64,000 bases of DNA from Sphingomonas_O antarctica (GCF_965137005.1 NZ_CBCRXM010000001.1:124001-188000); one strand, 5' to 3'; positions 25,666-34,770 are shown, counted from the first letter of the stretch. Translations and numbers: made by a program. The notes: generated from the sequence alone by a model not told the origin.

Positions 25666-26756
25666 GGGGCACTTTCATCAGAGGCATCGTATTAGTCGGT
25701 GCGCTGGCCGGCACGTTGTTGATCAGCGGTTGCGAGATCGGCCCCAAGCGCAGCCAGCAAACCGGATATCGCGGTGCCGGCCTGCAACAGGTCGTCGACG
25801 TGAAGCATCAGGCGAAGGCGGCGGTGATCCCCGCCGCGCCATATCCGTTGCCCGCCGACGGCGGTCCGACCGCCGCGCAAACCTATAAGAACGTCAAGGT
25901 TCTGGGCGACGTCAGCACCGAACGCTTCAACCATCTGATGGCCGAGATTTCACAGTGGGTCGCGCCGCCCGAACAGGGCTGCAACTACTGCCATAATCCC
26001 GAAAACATGGCGTCCGACGAAAAATATACCAAAGTCGTCGCGCGTCGCATGATTCAGATGACGCAGAACATCAATTCGCGCTGGTCGACCCACGTTCAAC
26101 AGACCGGCGTGACCTGTTACACCTGCCATCGCGGCAATGCGGTGCCGACTTACAAATGGGCATTGTCCGAAGGCACGCCCGAGGCGAACACCATTCGCGG
26201 CAACAAGCGTGGCCAGAATACGCCGGACGCCAATGTCGGCTACGCCTCGCTGCCCTATGATCCCTTCGCGCAATATCTGAACGGCAACGCCGCCATTCGC
26301 GTCGTGGGCAACAACGCCTTCCCGACGGGCAAGGGGCCGTCGGTCAAGGATGCCGAATCGTCCTATGGGCTGATGATGCACATCAGCACGTCGCTGGGTG
26401 TGTCGTGCGTCTATTGCCACAATTCGCAGTCGTTCCGCTCCTGGAACCTCAGCCGGCCACAGCGCGCGACGGCTTATTACGGCATCCGCATGGTCCGGGA
26501 CATCAACGAGCAATATATCAGCTCGCTGCAATCGGTCTTCCCGCCCATCCGCAAGGGACCGCATGGCGATCCGTACAAGGTCAATTGCATGACCTGCCAC
26601 CAGGGCTTGTCCAAGCCGCTGGGCGGGGTCAGCATGATTGCCCAGGCGCCGGCACTGAAAGGGACGAAGGCCCCGGCGGCGCCGACGGCGGGCAGCAAGG
26701 ATGCGGTCCCCGCCGCGTTCAATGCGCCGGTGGCGATGACAGCCAAGACCAAGTGA
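25662..26756 (+). CDS. pufC: Reaction-centre tetrahaem cytochrome c subunit PufC
   Basis: PufC (364 aa) re-reduces the photo-oxidised special pair. The N-terminus is a lipoprotein signal with lipobox LISGC (Cys24). Four CxxCH haem motifs are present: CNYCH (107-111), CYTCH, CVYCH and CMTCH. Methionine axial ligands are plausible in RRMIQMTQNI and YGLMMHIS. A Pro/Ala-rich tail follows the fourth haem. The ATG overlaps the pufM stop. A perfect 10-bp hairpin follows the gene and may mark the 3' end of the puf message. Confidence 0.97.
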   Translation: MRGTFIRGIVLVGALAGTLLISGCEIGPKRSQQTGYRGAGLQQVVDVKHQAKAAVIPAAPYPLPADGGPTAAQTYKNVKVLGDVSTERFNHLMAEISQWVAPPEQGCNYCHNPENMASDEKYTKVVARRMIQMTQNINSRWSTHVQQTGVTCYTCHRGNAVPTYKWALSEGTPEANTIRGNKRGQNTPDANVGYASLPYDPFAQYLNGNAAIRVVGNNAFPTGKGPSVKDAESSYGLMMHISTSLGVSCVYCHNSQSFRSWNLSRPQRATAYYGIRMVRDINEQYISSLQSVFPPIRKGPHGDPYKVNCMTCHQGLSKPLGGVSMIAQAPALKGTKAPAAPTAGSKDAVPAAFNAPVAMTAKTK

Positions 26757-26763
26757 AACGGTT

Positions 26764-26789
26764 CCGCGCCGCCATGACCGGCGGCGCGG
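26764..26789 (+). terminator. Hairpin after pufC
   Basis: CCGCGCCGCC at 26764-26773 pairs perfectly with GGCGGCGCGG at 26780-26789 around a six-base loop. No U-run follows, so it may act as an mRNA-stabilising 3' hairpin or a Rho-assisted terminator of the puf operon rather than a classical intrinsic terminator. Confidence 0.55.
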
Positions 26790-26823
26790 ACCTTCGCGCC
26801 TCAGTGCGCGGGACGACCGGGCG

Positions 26824-28074
26824 ATGATCGACAGCCATCCGCTGCGCGCGGCGCTGTCGGAGGAAATGCATCTTCGGCGGTTGCCGCGCTTTTCGGCCCC
26901 GTGCCGGTTGGTGCAGATCGTGTCGCTGCTCGGGGAGGGTGACGAAGCCCGCGCGCGCGATCACATCCACGCACTGGCGGCCACCGCGCGCGTCGTCGTG
27001 CCGCTGTCCAGTCGCTACGGCGTCCTCGAATTCGACGACATCACCCTGGTGTGGGAACGGCATACCGAATTCACGACCTACACCTTGCTGCGGCCCGGCG
27101 CGTTCGACACGCCGTTCGATCCCGCGCGGTTCGATCCGGTGCTGGACCGCATCTATGACGGCATGCCCGGCGCGATCATCCGCGCGACGCAGATCGCGGT
27201 CGCCAAGGGCGATCCTGAGGATCCGACGCCGGAGTTCCGCGAAAAATGGTTCGACGTCGATGCGATGATCGTGTGCGACGTCGCCGACGATGCCGCACGG
27301 GTGGCGTCCGATTTCCGGCTGCAGTCCGACGGCTACGGCCGGTTGATGGTGCTCGATCGCGACCTGCGCGGGGACGAACCGGCGCATCTGATCCTGCGCC
27401 TTCAGGAACTCGGCAATTACCGCAACATGGCGCTGCTCGGCCTGCCGCTCGCGCAACGCCTGACGCCCGTGGTGACCCAGCTCGAAGCGCGGCTGGCCGA
27501 GCTGACCCATGCGGTGTCGGAGCGCACGTCGGAGGACGACCAGCTGCTCGACGAATTGACCTATTTGTCCGCGGAACTGGCACGGCTGGTGGCGGAGACG
27601 CGTTACCGGATGAGCGCCACGCGGGCTTACGCGCAATTGAGCGCCGAACGCCTCGCCAGCCTGCATGTCGCGCGTGTCCGCGGGCACCAGACGCTCGCCG
27701 ACTTTACCGAGCGGCGCCTGATGCCCGCCGTGCGAACCTGCGACTCCTTCTCCGCGCGCCTCGAGGATTTGTCGCAGCGCGCGGCGTGGACCAGCGAGTT
27801 GTTGCGCACCCGCATCGACATCGCCCTCGCCAAACAGAATCGCGACCTGCTGACATCGATGGACCGGCGCACCGATCTGCAACTGCGCCTGCAACAAACC
27901 GTCGAAGGTTTGTCGGTCGTGGCGATCAGCTATTATCTGGTGGCGTTGATCGGCTACCTGTCCGGCGCGCTGCCCGGTGTGCGGCACGATTGGGTGATGG
28001 CGGCGGCGGTGCCGGTGGTGTTGCTGATCGTGACCGTATCGCTCATTCGTTTGCGGCGGCGGTTGCACGACTAG
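26824..28074 (+). CDS. DUF3422-family membrane protein
   Basis: This 416-aa protein fits the DUF3422 family: an N-terminal HPLRAALSEEMHLRRLPRF, then FDDITLVWERHTEFTTYTLL, and LGNYRNMALLGLPLAQRL. A long helical/coiled part (about residues 215-350, with RTSEDDQLLDELTYLSAELA) precedes two C-terminal hydrophobic helices (VVAISYYLVALIGYLSGAL and WVMAAAVPVVLLIVTVSLI). The function is unknown. The gene begins 67 bp after pufC, on the same strand, inside the PGC. Its family is found in non-phototrophs too, so its role here is an inference only. Confidence 0.85.
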   Translation: MIDSHPLRAALSEEMHLRRLPRFSAPCRLVQIVSLLGEGDEARARDHIHALAATARVVVPLSSRYGVLEFDDITLVWERHTEFTTYTLLRPGAFDTPFDPARFDPVLDRIYDGMPGAIIRATQIAVAKGDPEDPTPEFREKWFDVDAMIVCDVADDAARVASDFRLQSDGYGRLMVLDRDLRGDEPAHLILRLQELGNYRNMALLGLPLAQRLTPVVTQLEARLAELTHAVSERTSEDDQLLDELTYLSAELARLVAETRYRMSATRAYAQLSAERLASLHVARVRGHQTLADFTERRLMPAVRTCDSFSARLEDLSQRAAWTSELLRTRIDIALAKQNRDLLTSMDRRTDLQLRLQQTVEGLSVVAISYYLVALIGYLSGALPGVRHDWVMAAAVPVVLLIVTVSLIRLRRRLHD

Positions 28075-28169
28075 TCACTTCTTCACGATGTGACCGCATC
28101 AGCAATCGGCCCGGTCGCCGTGCGTCGCCGCCGCACGGAACCCGCGGCGCGCAAAGCGGTTGAGCGTCA

Positions 28170-29414
28170 ATGCTGGCACGCCTGTTTCCACCGCGCATGA
28201 CGCAATGGCTCGGACCATTGGTGATCGCGGCATTGGGGGCATTGCTGATCGCCACGATCGTGGTCGTCAGCGGGATCGTCGATCTGTCGGCGGCCAAGCC
28301 GCACCCCGAAGGCTGGGCGCGGTTCCTGCATTTCACGTTCGACCGATCGACCGCGTTTCACGCCGGACCACCGCCTCCCGGCGATCTCGACTCGCCGATC
28401 CGCGTCGCCGCCGGTGCCGCCTATTACGGACAGGTTTGCGCGCGCTGTCATGGCGGGCCGGGCTTCGGTCAAAATCCCGTCGTCCTGTCGATGCACCCCC
28501 GGCCGCAATATCTCGCCACCGACTTGCCGATCGCGAGTTTCTCGTCGCGTCAGCTGTTTCGCGTCGTCAAGGCCGGTGTGAAGTACAGCGCGATGCCGTC
28601 CTGGCCCGCCGACCGCCGCGACGACGAGATCTGGCAGCTCGTCGCATTCCTGCGCGCGCTGCCAAAGATGTCGCCGGACGCGTTCCGCCAGCTTGCCGTG
28701 GTTTCGCCAGGCCAGGCTGAGGCTGCCGTGCCGTTCGGGAACACCGTCGCGCCGCGAACATATGCCCTGCGCAACGATCACGAGCAGCCGGTCGCCGTTT
28801 ATAAATATGCGACACCCGCGTTCGGCTTTTCGGGATACGCGTTGAGCGCCAATCCCGTCGCAACGTGCGCGCAGTGCCACGGCGTCAACGGCACGGGCGG
28901 CGGTGCGTTTCCAAACCTGACCATCCAGACCGGCGATTATCTGGCGCGAACGCTGGCCGCCTATGCCGAGGGTCGCCGGCGCAGCGGGTTCATGCAGATG
29001 GTGGCGACCGAATTGTCGCCGGCGCAGATCACCGCCCTCGCACAATATTATGCCTCGTTGCCGCGTCGTTCGAGTAAAGCCGGCGCGCCTGCGCCACTGC
29101 TCGGGCAACAGATCGCCTTGCAGGGTGTGCCTGCGGCGGGGTTGGCGCCGTGCGCCTCGTGTCATGGCGTGACCCGCTCGGCGGTCAAGGCGTTTCCGCT
29201 GCTCGAGGGGCAGCAGCCATGGTACCTGGCCAATCAAATGCGCGTATTCCGTAGCGGCGGTCGCGGATCGATCGTCGGCGACAAGCTCAAGGATCCGATG
29301 GTGGCGATCGCCAAGAAGCTCAGTGATGGCCAAATCGAAGCGGTCGCGGCCTATTATGCCGCGCAACCGCCCGCGACGGTGCAGAGTTTCGCCGCCGTCG
29401 AGCCGAAACGCTAG
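28170..29414 (+). CDS. Trihaem membrane-anchored cytochrome c
   Basis: This 414-aa protein has one N-terminal membrane helix (about residues 13-36) and three CxxCH motifs: CARCH (90-94), CAQCH (233-237) and CASCH (328-332). The first haem domain is followed by SMHPRPQYLATDLPI and AMPSWPADRRDDEIWQLVAFL, typical of single-haem c-type domains with a Met ligand. The second and third resemble the paired domains of cytochrome c4-like proteins. It should be periplasmic and carry electrons, but the partner is not evident. It lies 95 bp after the DUF3422 gene and two bases before the transporter gene. Confidence 0.82.
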   Translation: MLARLFPPRMTQWLGPLVIAALGALLIATIVVVSGIVDLSAAKPHPEGWARFLHFTFDRSTAFHAGPPPPGDLDSPIRVAAGAAYYGQVCARCHGGPGFGQNPVVLSMHPRPQYLATDLPIASFSSRQLFRVVKAGVKYSAMPSWPADRRDDEIWQLVAFLRALPKMSPDAFRQLAVVSPGQAEAAVPFGNTVAPRTYALRNDHEQPVAVYKYATPAFGFSGYALSANPVATCAQCHGVNGTGGGAFPNLTIQTGDYLARTLAAYAEGRRRSGFMQMVATELSPAQITALAQYYASLPRRSSKAGAPAPLLGQQIALQGVPAAGLAPCASCHGVTRSAVKAFPLLEGQQPWYLANQMRVFRSGGRGSIVGDKLKDPMVAIAKKLSDGQIEAVAAYYAAQPPATVQSFAAVEPKR

Positions 29415-29416
29415 CG

Positions 29417-30253
29417 TTGGCCGAAGCAAAAGACACCGCCGAGGATCGCCCCGCAGACCTCGAACCGCGCGAGCGCGTGGCGGTCGAAAAGCGCAAGTCG
29501 CCCAGCGCGCGTGTGGTCCACGAGGTCATCCGGCAGGAAGGGGTAGACGAACTCGAACGCCCGACATCGTCCCTCCTGTGGTCGGGCGCCGCGGCCGGCG
29601 TGGTCATCTGGCTGTCGGTCATCACGCAAGCCGCCCTGATGCTGAAATTACCGGAGTCCCCTTGGTCCCCGGCAATCATTTCGTTCGGCTACAGCGTCGG
29701 ATTCGTCGTCGTCATTCTCGGCCGAATGCAGCTGTTCACCGAAAGCACGATCGTCGCCGTCCTGCCATTGGCAACCGCGCCGAGCTGGGCAAGTCTTGGG
29801 CGAACGCTGCGGTTATGGGCTCTGGTATTCGGCGCGAATGTCGCCGGGACGTTCGCGGTCGCGCTGCTGATACCGCATGGCGAGATCGTGACTCCGCAGA
29901 TGCTGGCGGCGATGATCGAAGTTGCACGGCATGGCACCGAAGGCTCAGCGCGCGAAGTGTTTGCGCGCGGCATTCCGGCCGGGTTCGTTCTCGCGACGAT
30001 CGCCTGGTTGCTGCCGAATGCCCGTGGGCAGCAATTGTGGGTGGTGACGCTGCTGACTTACGTCATCGCAATTGCCGGGTTCAGCCATGTCGTCGCGGGA
30101 TCGGCCGAGGCATGGTTGCTGGCGACGACCGGCAATACCAGCTTTGTAGCAGCCGTGTTCGGATTCATTCTGCCCGCGCTGGCCGGCAACATCATCGGCG
30201 GCAGCGGCTTGTTCGCCGCCTTGGCTCACGCTCAGGTCAGGTCGGAATTGTAG
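29417..30253 (+). CDS. Formate/nitrite transporter (FNT) family protein
   Basis: This 278-aa product has a charged N-terminus (about 50 residues) followed by six hydrophobic helices. The segments SFGYSVGFVVVILGRMQLFTE and AGSAEAWLLATTGNTSF resemble the YfdC-like branch of the FNT family, which includes formate, nitrite and hydrosulfide channels. The start is a TTG two bases after the cytochrome stop, so the two are probably one transcript. The substrate cannot be told from sequence. It converges on hemA with a seven-base gap. Confidence 0.8.
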   Translation: MAEAKDTAEDRPADLEPRERVAVEKRKSPSARVVHEVIRQEGVDELERPTSSLLWSGAAAGVVIWLSVITQAALMLKLPESPWSPAIISFGYSVGFVVVILGRMQLFTESTIVAVLPLATAPSWASLGRTLRLWALVFGANVAGTFAVALLIPHGEIVTPQMLAAMIEVARHGTEGSAREVFARGIPAGFVLATIAWLLPNARGQQLWVVTLLTYVIAIAGFSHVVAGSAEAWLLATTGNTSFVAAVFGFILPALAGNIIGGSGLFAALAHAQVRSEL

Positions 30254-30260
30254 CTCCGGA

Positions 30261-31484
30261 CTACGCGGCCAGTTCCTGTCGCGCCAAGGCGCATTGCGAC
30301 CAGATCTCGCTGATCGCCTCGACCAGCCGGTCGATGTCGCCATCGGTGTGGACGGGCGATGGCGTGATCCGCAACCGCTCGGTCCCCTTGGGCACGGTCG
30401 GGTAATTGATCGGCTGAACATAGATGCCGTGATTGTCCATCAACCAGTCGCTGATCATCTTCGCGTGATGCGCGTCGCCGACCATCACCGGGATGATATG
30501 GCTGGGATTGTTGAGGTGCGGAATACCCAGTGCATCGAGCCGTTGCCGCACGATCTTCACGCGATTCTGGTGACGCACGCGTTCGATCTGGCTTTCTTTC
30601 AAATGCCGGATCGACGCCGTCGCGCCGGCGGCAACCGCCGGCGGGAGGGCCGTTGAAAAGATGAAACCACTCGCGAAGCTGCGGACGAAGTCGCACAGAT
30701 TCTTCGACGCCGTAATATACCCACCCATGACGCCGAACGCCTTCCCCAGCGTCCCTTCGATCACGTCGATCCGGTCCATCAGGCCCAATTCTTCGGCCAC
30801 ACCGCCGCCGCGCGGGCCATACAGCCCGACCGCATGGACTTCGTCGATATAGGTCAGCGCGCCGTGCTTTTCGCACACGTCGAGAATCTCGGCGATCGGC
30901 GCGATGTCGCCGTCCATCGAGTAGACGCTTTCGAATGCGACCAGTTTCGCGCGGCCCGGCGCGACCTGCGACAGCAATTCATCGAGATGCGCGACATCGT
31001 TATGCCGCCAGCGGTGGCATTCGGCGCGGCTGTGACGAATGCCTTCGATCATCGAGGCGTGGTTGAGCGCGTCGGACAGCACGACGCAATCGGGCAGGCG
31101 CGAGGCGAGGGTGGAGAGCGCCGCCCAGTTCGACACATAGCCAGAGGTGAAGATCAGCGCCGCTTCCTTGCCGTGGAGGTCGGCGAGTTCGGCTTCGAGC
31201 AGGACATGCTGGTGATTGGTGCCCGAAATGTTGCGCGTGCCGCCCGCGCCCGCGCCGCAGCGATCGAGCGCTTCATGCATCGCGTCGAGCACCTTGGGAT
31301 GCTGGCCCATGCCGAGATAGTCGTTCGAACACCATACGGTGACGTCCTGAACCTGGCCTTCCGCCGTCCAGCGCTTGGCGCGCGGGAAGCTGCCGGCCTG
31401 GCGCTCGAGCTCGGCGAAGACGCGGTAATTGCCCGCTTCACGGAGTCCGTCGAGCTGCTCAGAGAACACCAACTCGTAATTCAT
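30261..31484 (-). CDS. hemA: 5-aminolevulinate synthase (C4 pathway)
   Basis: This 407-aa PLP enzyme condenses succinyl-CoA and glycine to ALA. It shows WCSNDYLGMGQHPKVLDAM, GAGGTRNISGTNHQHVLLE, YIDEVHAVGLYGPRGGGVAE, and the PLP lysine in EGTLGKAFGVMGGY. The ATG at 31482-31484 has a GGGGAG ribosome site; a start seven codons upstream would reach into puhE. It is the last gene of the long bchF-to-hemA run and lies 17 bp after puhE, so ALA supply is tied to photosynthesis gene expression. A second hemA could exist elsewhere. Confidence 0.96.
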   Translation of the reverse strand: MNYELVFSEQLDGLREAGNYRVFAELERQAGSFPRAKRWTAEGQVQDVTVWCSNDYLGMGQHPKVLDAMHEALDRCGAGAGGTRNISGTNHQHVLLEAELADLHGKEAALIFTSGYVSNWAALSTLASRLPDCVVLSDALNHASMIEGIRHSRAECHRWRHNDVAHLDELLSQVAPGRAKLVAFESVYSMDGDIAPIAEILDVCEKHGALTYIDEVHAVGLYGPRGGGVAEELGLMDRIDVIEGTLGKAFGVMGGYITASKNLCDFVRSFASGFIFSTALPPAVAAGATASIRHLKESQIERVRHQNRVKIVRQRLDALGIPHLNNPSHIIPVMVGDAHHAKMISDWLMDNHGIYVQPINYPTVPKGTERLRITPSPVHTDGDIDRLVEAISEIWSQCALARQELAA

Positions 31485-31501
31485 TACGCTCTCCCCACCA
31501 C

Positions 31502-32281
31502 TCATTCGTACTTGGCGGGCTCTGCCGCCGTCTTGTCATTGATTGCCCAGCGAAACATCTTAGCATCCCGCAGCGGGAGAACCAGAAATAAATGCTCGAC
31601 GACGCCTAAAACTGCGAGTCCGGCGATCAGCGTCGCACTTGCCGCCGCGCCGCTGCCCGCGGGGGCCGCTTCCGCGGCCAGCCACGCCCATACGGCAAGC
31701 CCGCTGCCGACCACGATCGACACCGGAAATAGCGGATTCATTCGCGCAACACGGAAATAGCTTTTGAGATAAGCGAGGTGTTCGGGAAACACTTCGTCGC
31801 TCAAATTGGGGACGCCCAGATACAGGTTGAACTTCGCCGACAACCGCAACACGAACAACAGCAGGAATGTCAGCGGTGCAGCTTGATTGGGCTGGTTCCA
31901 AGTGATTGCGAACAGCACACATGCCGTTGCGGCAATGGCCAATTCGTGATGGATCACCGTGGCCGTCGCCGCTTTGAAACGCGGCCAGCCGGTCGCGCCG
32001 ACGGGACAAGGCTCTTTGCTGCCACCCGCCACGATCCCCATGAGGAAGCTCATTTCATGCCAGCCCCAGATCAGGATGGCGGCACCGAACCCGACATAGG
32101 CACCGCTCGCACTCCGGTCGTCGGCATAGAACCACACCGCGATTGTCGCCGCGATCGCGATGACCCCGCACACCGCCAAGCTGTTCTTGAACGTGTGGCG
32201 CGGGCGGCTGTCCAGCCACACCACCGCGGCGGTCCCGATGAACCACATCAACAAGGCAAACAGAAGCGGCGGAAGACTCAC
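31502..32281 (-). CDS. puhE: Photosynthetic complex assembly protein PuhE (DUF3623)
   Basis: This 259-aa membrane protein has about seven hydrophobic helices. It begins MSLPPLLFALLMWFIGTAAV and carries the family motifs WGWHEMSFLMGIVAGG, HHELAIAATACVLF, and LGVPNLSDEVFPEHLAYLKSY. PuhE is one of the proteins encoded with puhA that modulate reaction centre and LH1 formation in purple bacteria; its mechanism is not settled. Its ATG overlaps the acsF stop by 4 bp. Confidence 0.92.
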   Translation of the reverse strand: MSLPPLLFALLMWFIGTAAVVWLDSRPRHTFKNSLAVCGVIAIAATIAVWFYADDRSASGAYVGFGAAILIWGWHEMSFLMGIVAGGSKEPCPVGATGWPRFKAATATVIHHELAIAATACVLFAITWNQPNQAAPLTFLLLFVLRLSAKFNLYLGVPNLSDEVFPEHLAYLKSYFRVARMNPLFPVSIVVGSGLAVWAWLAAEAAPAGSGAAASATLIAGLAVLGVVEHLFLVLPLRDAKMFRWAINDKTAAEPAKYE

Positions 32282-33348
32282 CAGGCCGGGACCATCCGCA
32301 CCGTTGCGGGGGCTTCGTTATGCTTGACCGGAGTCAGATAGAGGCGAACGAAGTTGATCGCCGCGGCGCCGATCAGGCCGATCCGCTTGATCCCGCCAAG
32401 GACGCCACCTTGTTTGGCCGCCGCGTCGATGCCGCCCGCGATCCGCCGCATCCGCTCCAGTCCGCGCGCGAAGCGGGGACTGTCGGTATCGAGCACCACC
32501 GGAAAAACCTGGCGGGTGATTTCCGAGCAGATCGTGAAGACGCGCTGGTCGTAATCGGTCGGGTCGATGCCCAATGCCTGATGAAATGCGGGGCGGTTAT
32601 GATCGCGCACATACATCGTCGCATAGACCGCGACGAGGAAGAACCGGATCCACAATTTGTTGACGCCCGACAGCAATTTCGGGTCGGTCCGCATCAGGAT
32701 CGCGAACGCGTCGCCGTGGCGGAATTCGTCATTGCACCACAATTCGAACCAGTTGAAAATCGGGTGGAACCGCAGCTCAGGATGCCGCGCGAGATGGCGG
32801 AAGATGGTGATGTAGCGCGCGTAACCGATCTTCTCACTGAGATAGGTGGCGTAAAAGATGAATTTCGGACGGAAATACGTGTATTTCTTGGTCCGCGTGA
32901 GAAAGCCGAGATCGATGCCGATACCGGCGTCCTTCAGCGTGTCGTTGATGAAACCGGCATGACGGCTCTCGTCGCGGCTCATCAGTTTGAAAAGCTGTTT
33001 GATGTCGGGATTGGTCACCCGCTTGGCGATTTCGGCATACAGGATGCAGCCCGAAAATTCCGCCGTGAGCGAGCTGACGAGGAAATCGGTAAACTCTTCG
33101 CGCAATCCGTCGGGCAGGCTTTCGATGACGCCGTCAAATGCTTCGGTCCGCTTGAAGTGCAGCTTGTTCGGATCGCTCGCCATTTCGGCGATCAGCGCGT
33201 CCCATTCGCCGCGCACCGGCAACACGTCGATGCGGTCCATCGCGGCGAAATCGGTGGTGTAGAAGCGGGGCGACAAAACCGTGTCTTCGCGCGCAATGGC
33301 CATGGTTTCGCTGTCGGGCGCGGCCTTGATCGGGGTAATCGCATTCAT
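32278..33348 (-). CDS. acsF: Mg-protoporphyrin IX monomethyl ester oxidative cyclase AcsF
   Basis: AcsF (356 aa) is the diiron, O2-dependent cyclase that forms ring E. The metal ligands are in AEFSGCILYAEIAKR, SRDESRHAGFIND and WCNDEFRHGDAFAILMR. The start is the ATG giving MNAITPIKAAPD; it overlaps the stop of the small upstream gene by 4 bp (ATGA). No bchE (anaerobic cyclase) is in the window, so ring closure appears to need oxygen, as in obligately aerobic phototrophs. The stop overlaps puhE by 4 bp. Confidence 0.96.
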   Translation of the reverse strand: MNAITPIKAAPDSETMAIAREDTVLSPRFYTTDFAAMDRIDVLPVRGEWDALIAEMASDPNKLHFKRTEAFDGVIESLPDGLREEFTDFLVSSLTAEFSGCILYAEIAKRVTNPDIKQLFKLMSRDESRHAGFINDTLKDAGIGIDLGFLTRTKKYTYFRPKFIFYATYLSEKIGYARYITIFRHLARHPELRFHPIFNWFELWCNDEFRHGDAFAILMRTDPKLLSGVNKLWIRFFLVAVYATMYVRDHNRPAFHQALGIDPTDYDQRVFTICSEITRQVFPVVLDTDSPRFARGLERMRRIAGGIDAAAKQGGVLGGIKRIGLIGAAAINFVRLYLTPVKHNEAPATVRMVPAW

Positions 33349-33641
33349 ATCGTCGTCCGATCGGTGAAGCTGACTTCGTAAAGCTCGGTCATCTCGAAAT
33401 GCCCGGCGAGCTTGGTCCACAGGCGCTCGAGTGCGCCGGCGCGTTCGACTGTGGCGATACGGTCGATCACGCGGCTTTCACCAAAGCCGACTCGGATCGG
33501 CGCGCCGTGGACACGAACCCGGTCGCCGGGGCCGACGACCACGCCGTTCGCCAACTCGACATGCGCGCACAGATTTTCGTCGCTGCACTCGATTTCGACC
33601 CGGCAAGGCGTGTCGAAAGACGTGCGGCGCAAGGCGATCAT
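33345..33641 (-). CDS. 98-aa conserved-looking protein between puhC and acsF (orf98)
   Basis: The product begins MIALRRTSFDTPCRVEIECS and ends FEMTELYEVSFTDRTTI. It looks like a small beta-rich soluble domain (VELANGVVVGPGDRVRVHG). Both ends share four-base ATGA overlaps, with puhC upstream and acsF downstream, so it is almost surely translated. A small gene in this place is common in purple-bacterial puh-acsF clusters, but I know no function for it. Two cysteines (C13 and C25) have no clear role. Confidence 0.82.
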   Translation of the reverse strand: MIALRRTSFDTPCRVEIECSDENLCAHVELANGVVVGPGDRVRVHGAPIRVGFGESRVIDRIATVERAGALERLWTKLAGHFEMTELYEVSFTDRTTI

Positions 33642-34123
33642 GCGGCGGGCTTTGTTGCGGGCAACAAAGCGGCGAATGCGGCGCGGTTGGTCGTGCCGAA
33701 GGCGGTCAGTTCGATCGAGCGGCCAGTGGCGCTATCGGTCAGCGACAATTCGCCGTCCTGCCACAGGGTCAGGTTGAACGGCGGCGTGTCGCCGATGCCG
33801 TGTGCGCGCCGTTCGCGGGCGAGGCCGCGCATCACGCCGCGGATAAAGCCGGTCTTTTCGCCGGCATGGATGATCGCGGCGTTCTGACCGGTGCGAACAT
33901 CGTCGATCACCACGGCCCCATCGGCCCGATCGAGAAAGCGCAGGTCGCGCGATGCCACCGGCGCGATATGCGCCTCGGTCCGCATCGCGGCGGGCGAGGC
34001 GGCGGGCGGGATATGCGCAATGCGAACGATGATCGTTGCGGTCAGCGCGAACAGGAACAGCGCCAGTGCCAAGTACAATGTGCCCTTTGGCAGCATGTCG
34101 GCATGGCTGTGGGTCGCGCTCAT
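33638..34123 (-). CDS. puhC: Photosynthetic complex assembly protein PuhC
   Basis: PuhC (161 aa) has one N-terminal membrane helix (TLYLALALFLFALTATIIVRI) followed by a periplasmic domain with RDLRFLDRADGAVVIDD and FIRGVMRGLARERRAHG, the latter being its hallmark. It aids reaction centre-LH1 assembly. The start is the ATG giving MSATHSHADMLPKG, which overlaps the puhB stop by 4 bp; the longer open frame upstream is puhB antisense-frame sequence. The stop overlaps orf98 by 4 bp. Confidence 0.93.
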   Translation of the reverse strand: MSATHSHADMLPKGTLYLALALFLFALTATIIVRIAHIPPAASPAAMRTEAHIAPVASRDLRFLDRADGAVVIDDVRTGQNAAIIHAGEKTGFIRGVMRGLARERRAHGIGDTPPFNLTLWQDGELSLTDSATGRSIELTAFGTTNRAAFAALLPATKPAA

Positions 34124-34770
34124 GCTGCAGCAGCTTCCGCGAAGGCCGGCACGGCGTGGGCATGCGTTTCGGGCGCAGTGACGCGTCCACCCGGGTTCAT
34201 AGCGAGACACGCCTGAGCGATCATCGTCGCGACATGCTCCGCTTGTGGCAAGGCGCGCAGCATCGGCTGTGGCTTGACCAGTTTCCACGCGCGGGCATGC
34301 GGCCAAAGTGCCAGGTAACCGAGCTTGGGCGTACCGGTGATAACCAGCGGCAGATCGCCCGAGCCATCGGCGCGCGCCGCGAGATCGACCGACCCGATCA
34401 TGCCGAGCGGCAGGTTAATACATTTGGGCACGGCAATGCCGATCCGCAGCACGATCCGGCGGTTGGTGAGCGTGTAGATCGTCGTCCGCGCCGAACCCCA
34501 GGCGAGCAATTGGAGCAGCCCGACACCGACGATGCCGAGCATCGCCGTCATCGCCACACCGACCAGGTCACCCGGCGATTTGACGCCTGTCACCAGCGCG
34601 CTGCCGATCGCCCAAGCGACGAGGACCGCGAAATAACCGGTGATCGCCCGGGTATGAAATGCGGTGCGGGCCAGCACGCGCCGATCCGGTGAACCCTGCC
34701 ACACGATGTGCTCCCCCGGCGGGAGCATGCCCGGCAGGCCAGGAATCGGCTCAACTTCATATTCGGTCAC
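34120..34770 (-). CDS. puhB: Reaction centre assembly protein PuhB
   Basis: PuhB (216 aa) has a PH-like/DUF3429-type layout: GLPGMLPPGEHIVWQGSP near the N-terminus, then two or three membrane helices, and the domain TTIYTLTNRRIVLRIGIAVP. In Rhodobacter capsulatus PuhB helps assemble the reaction centre. It overlaps puhA and puhC by four bases each. The C-terminal tail is rich in Ala and His (ETHAHAVPAFAEAAAA) and is probably disordered. Confidence 0.94.
   Translation of the reverse strand: MTEYEVEPIPGLPGMLPPGEHIVWQGSPDRRVLARTAFHTRAITGYFAVLVAWAIGSALVTGVKSPGDLVGVAMTAMLGIVGVGLLQLLAWGSARTTIYTLTNRRIVLRIGIAVPKCINLPLGMIGSVDLAARADGSGDLPLVITGTPKLGYLALWPHARAWKLVKPQPMLRALPQAEHVATMIAQACLAMNPGGRVTAPETHAHAVPAFAEAAAA

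Noticed and set aside
32320..33381. A 353-codon plus-strand frame opposite acsF
   Set aside because: It mirrors acsF codons on the opposite strand and shows no motif; AcsF carries all diiron ligands.
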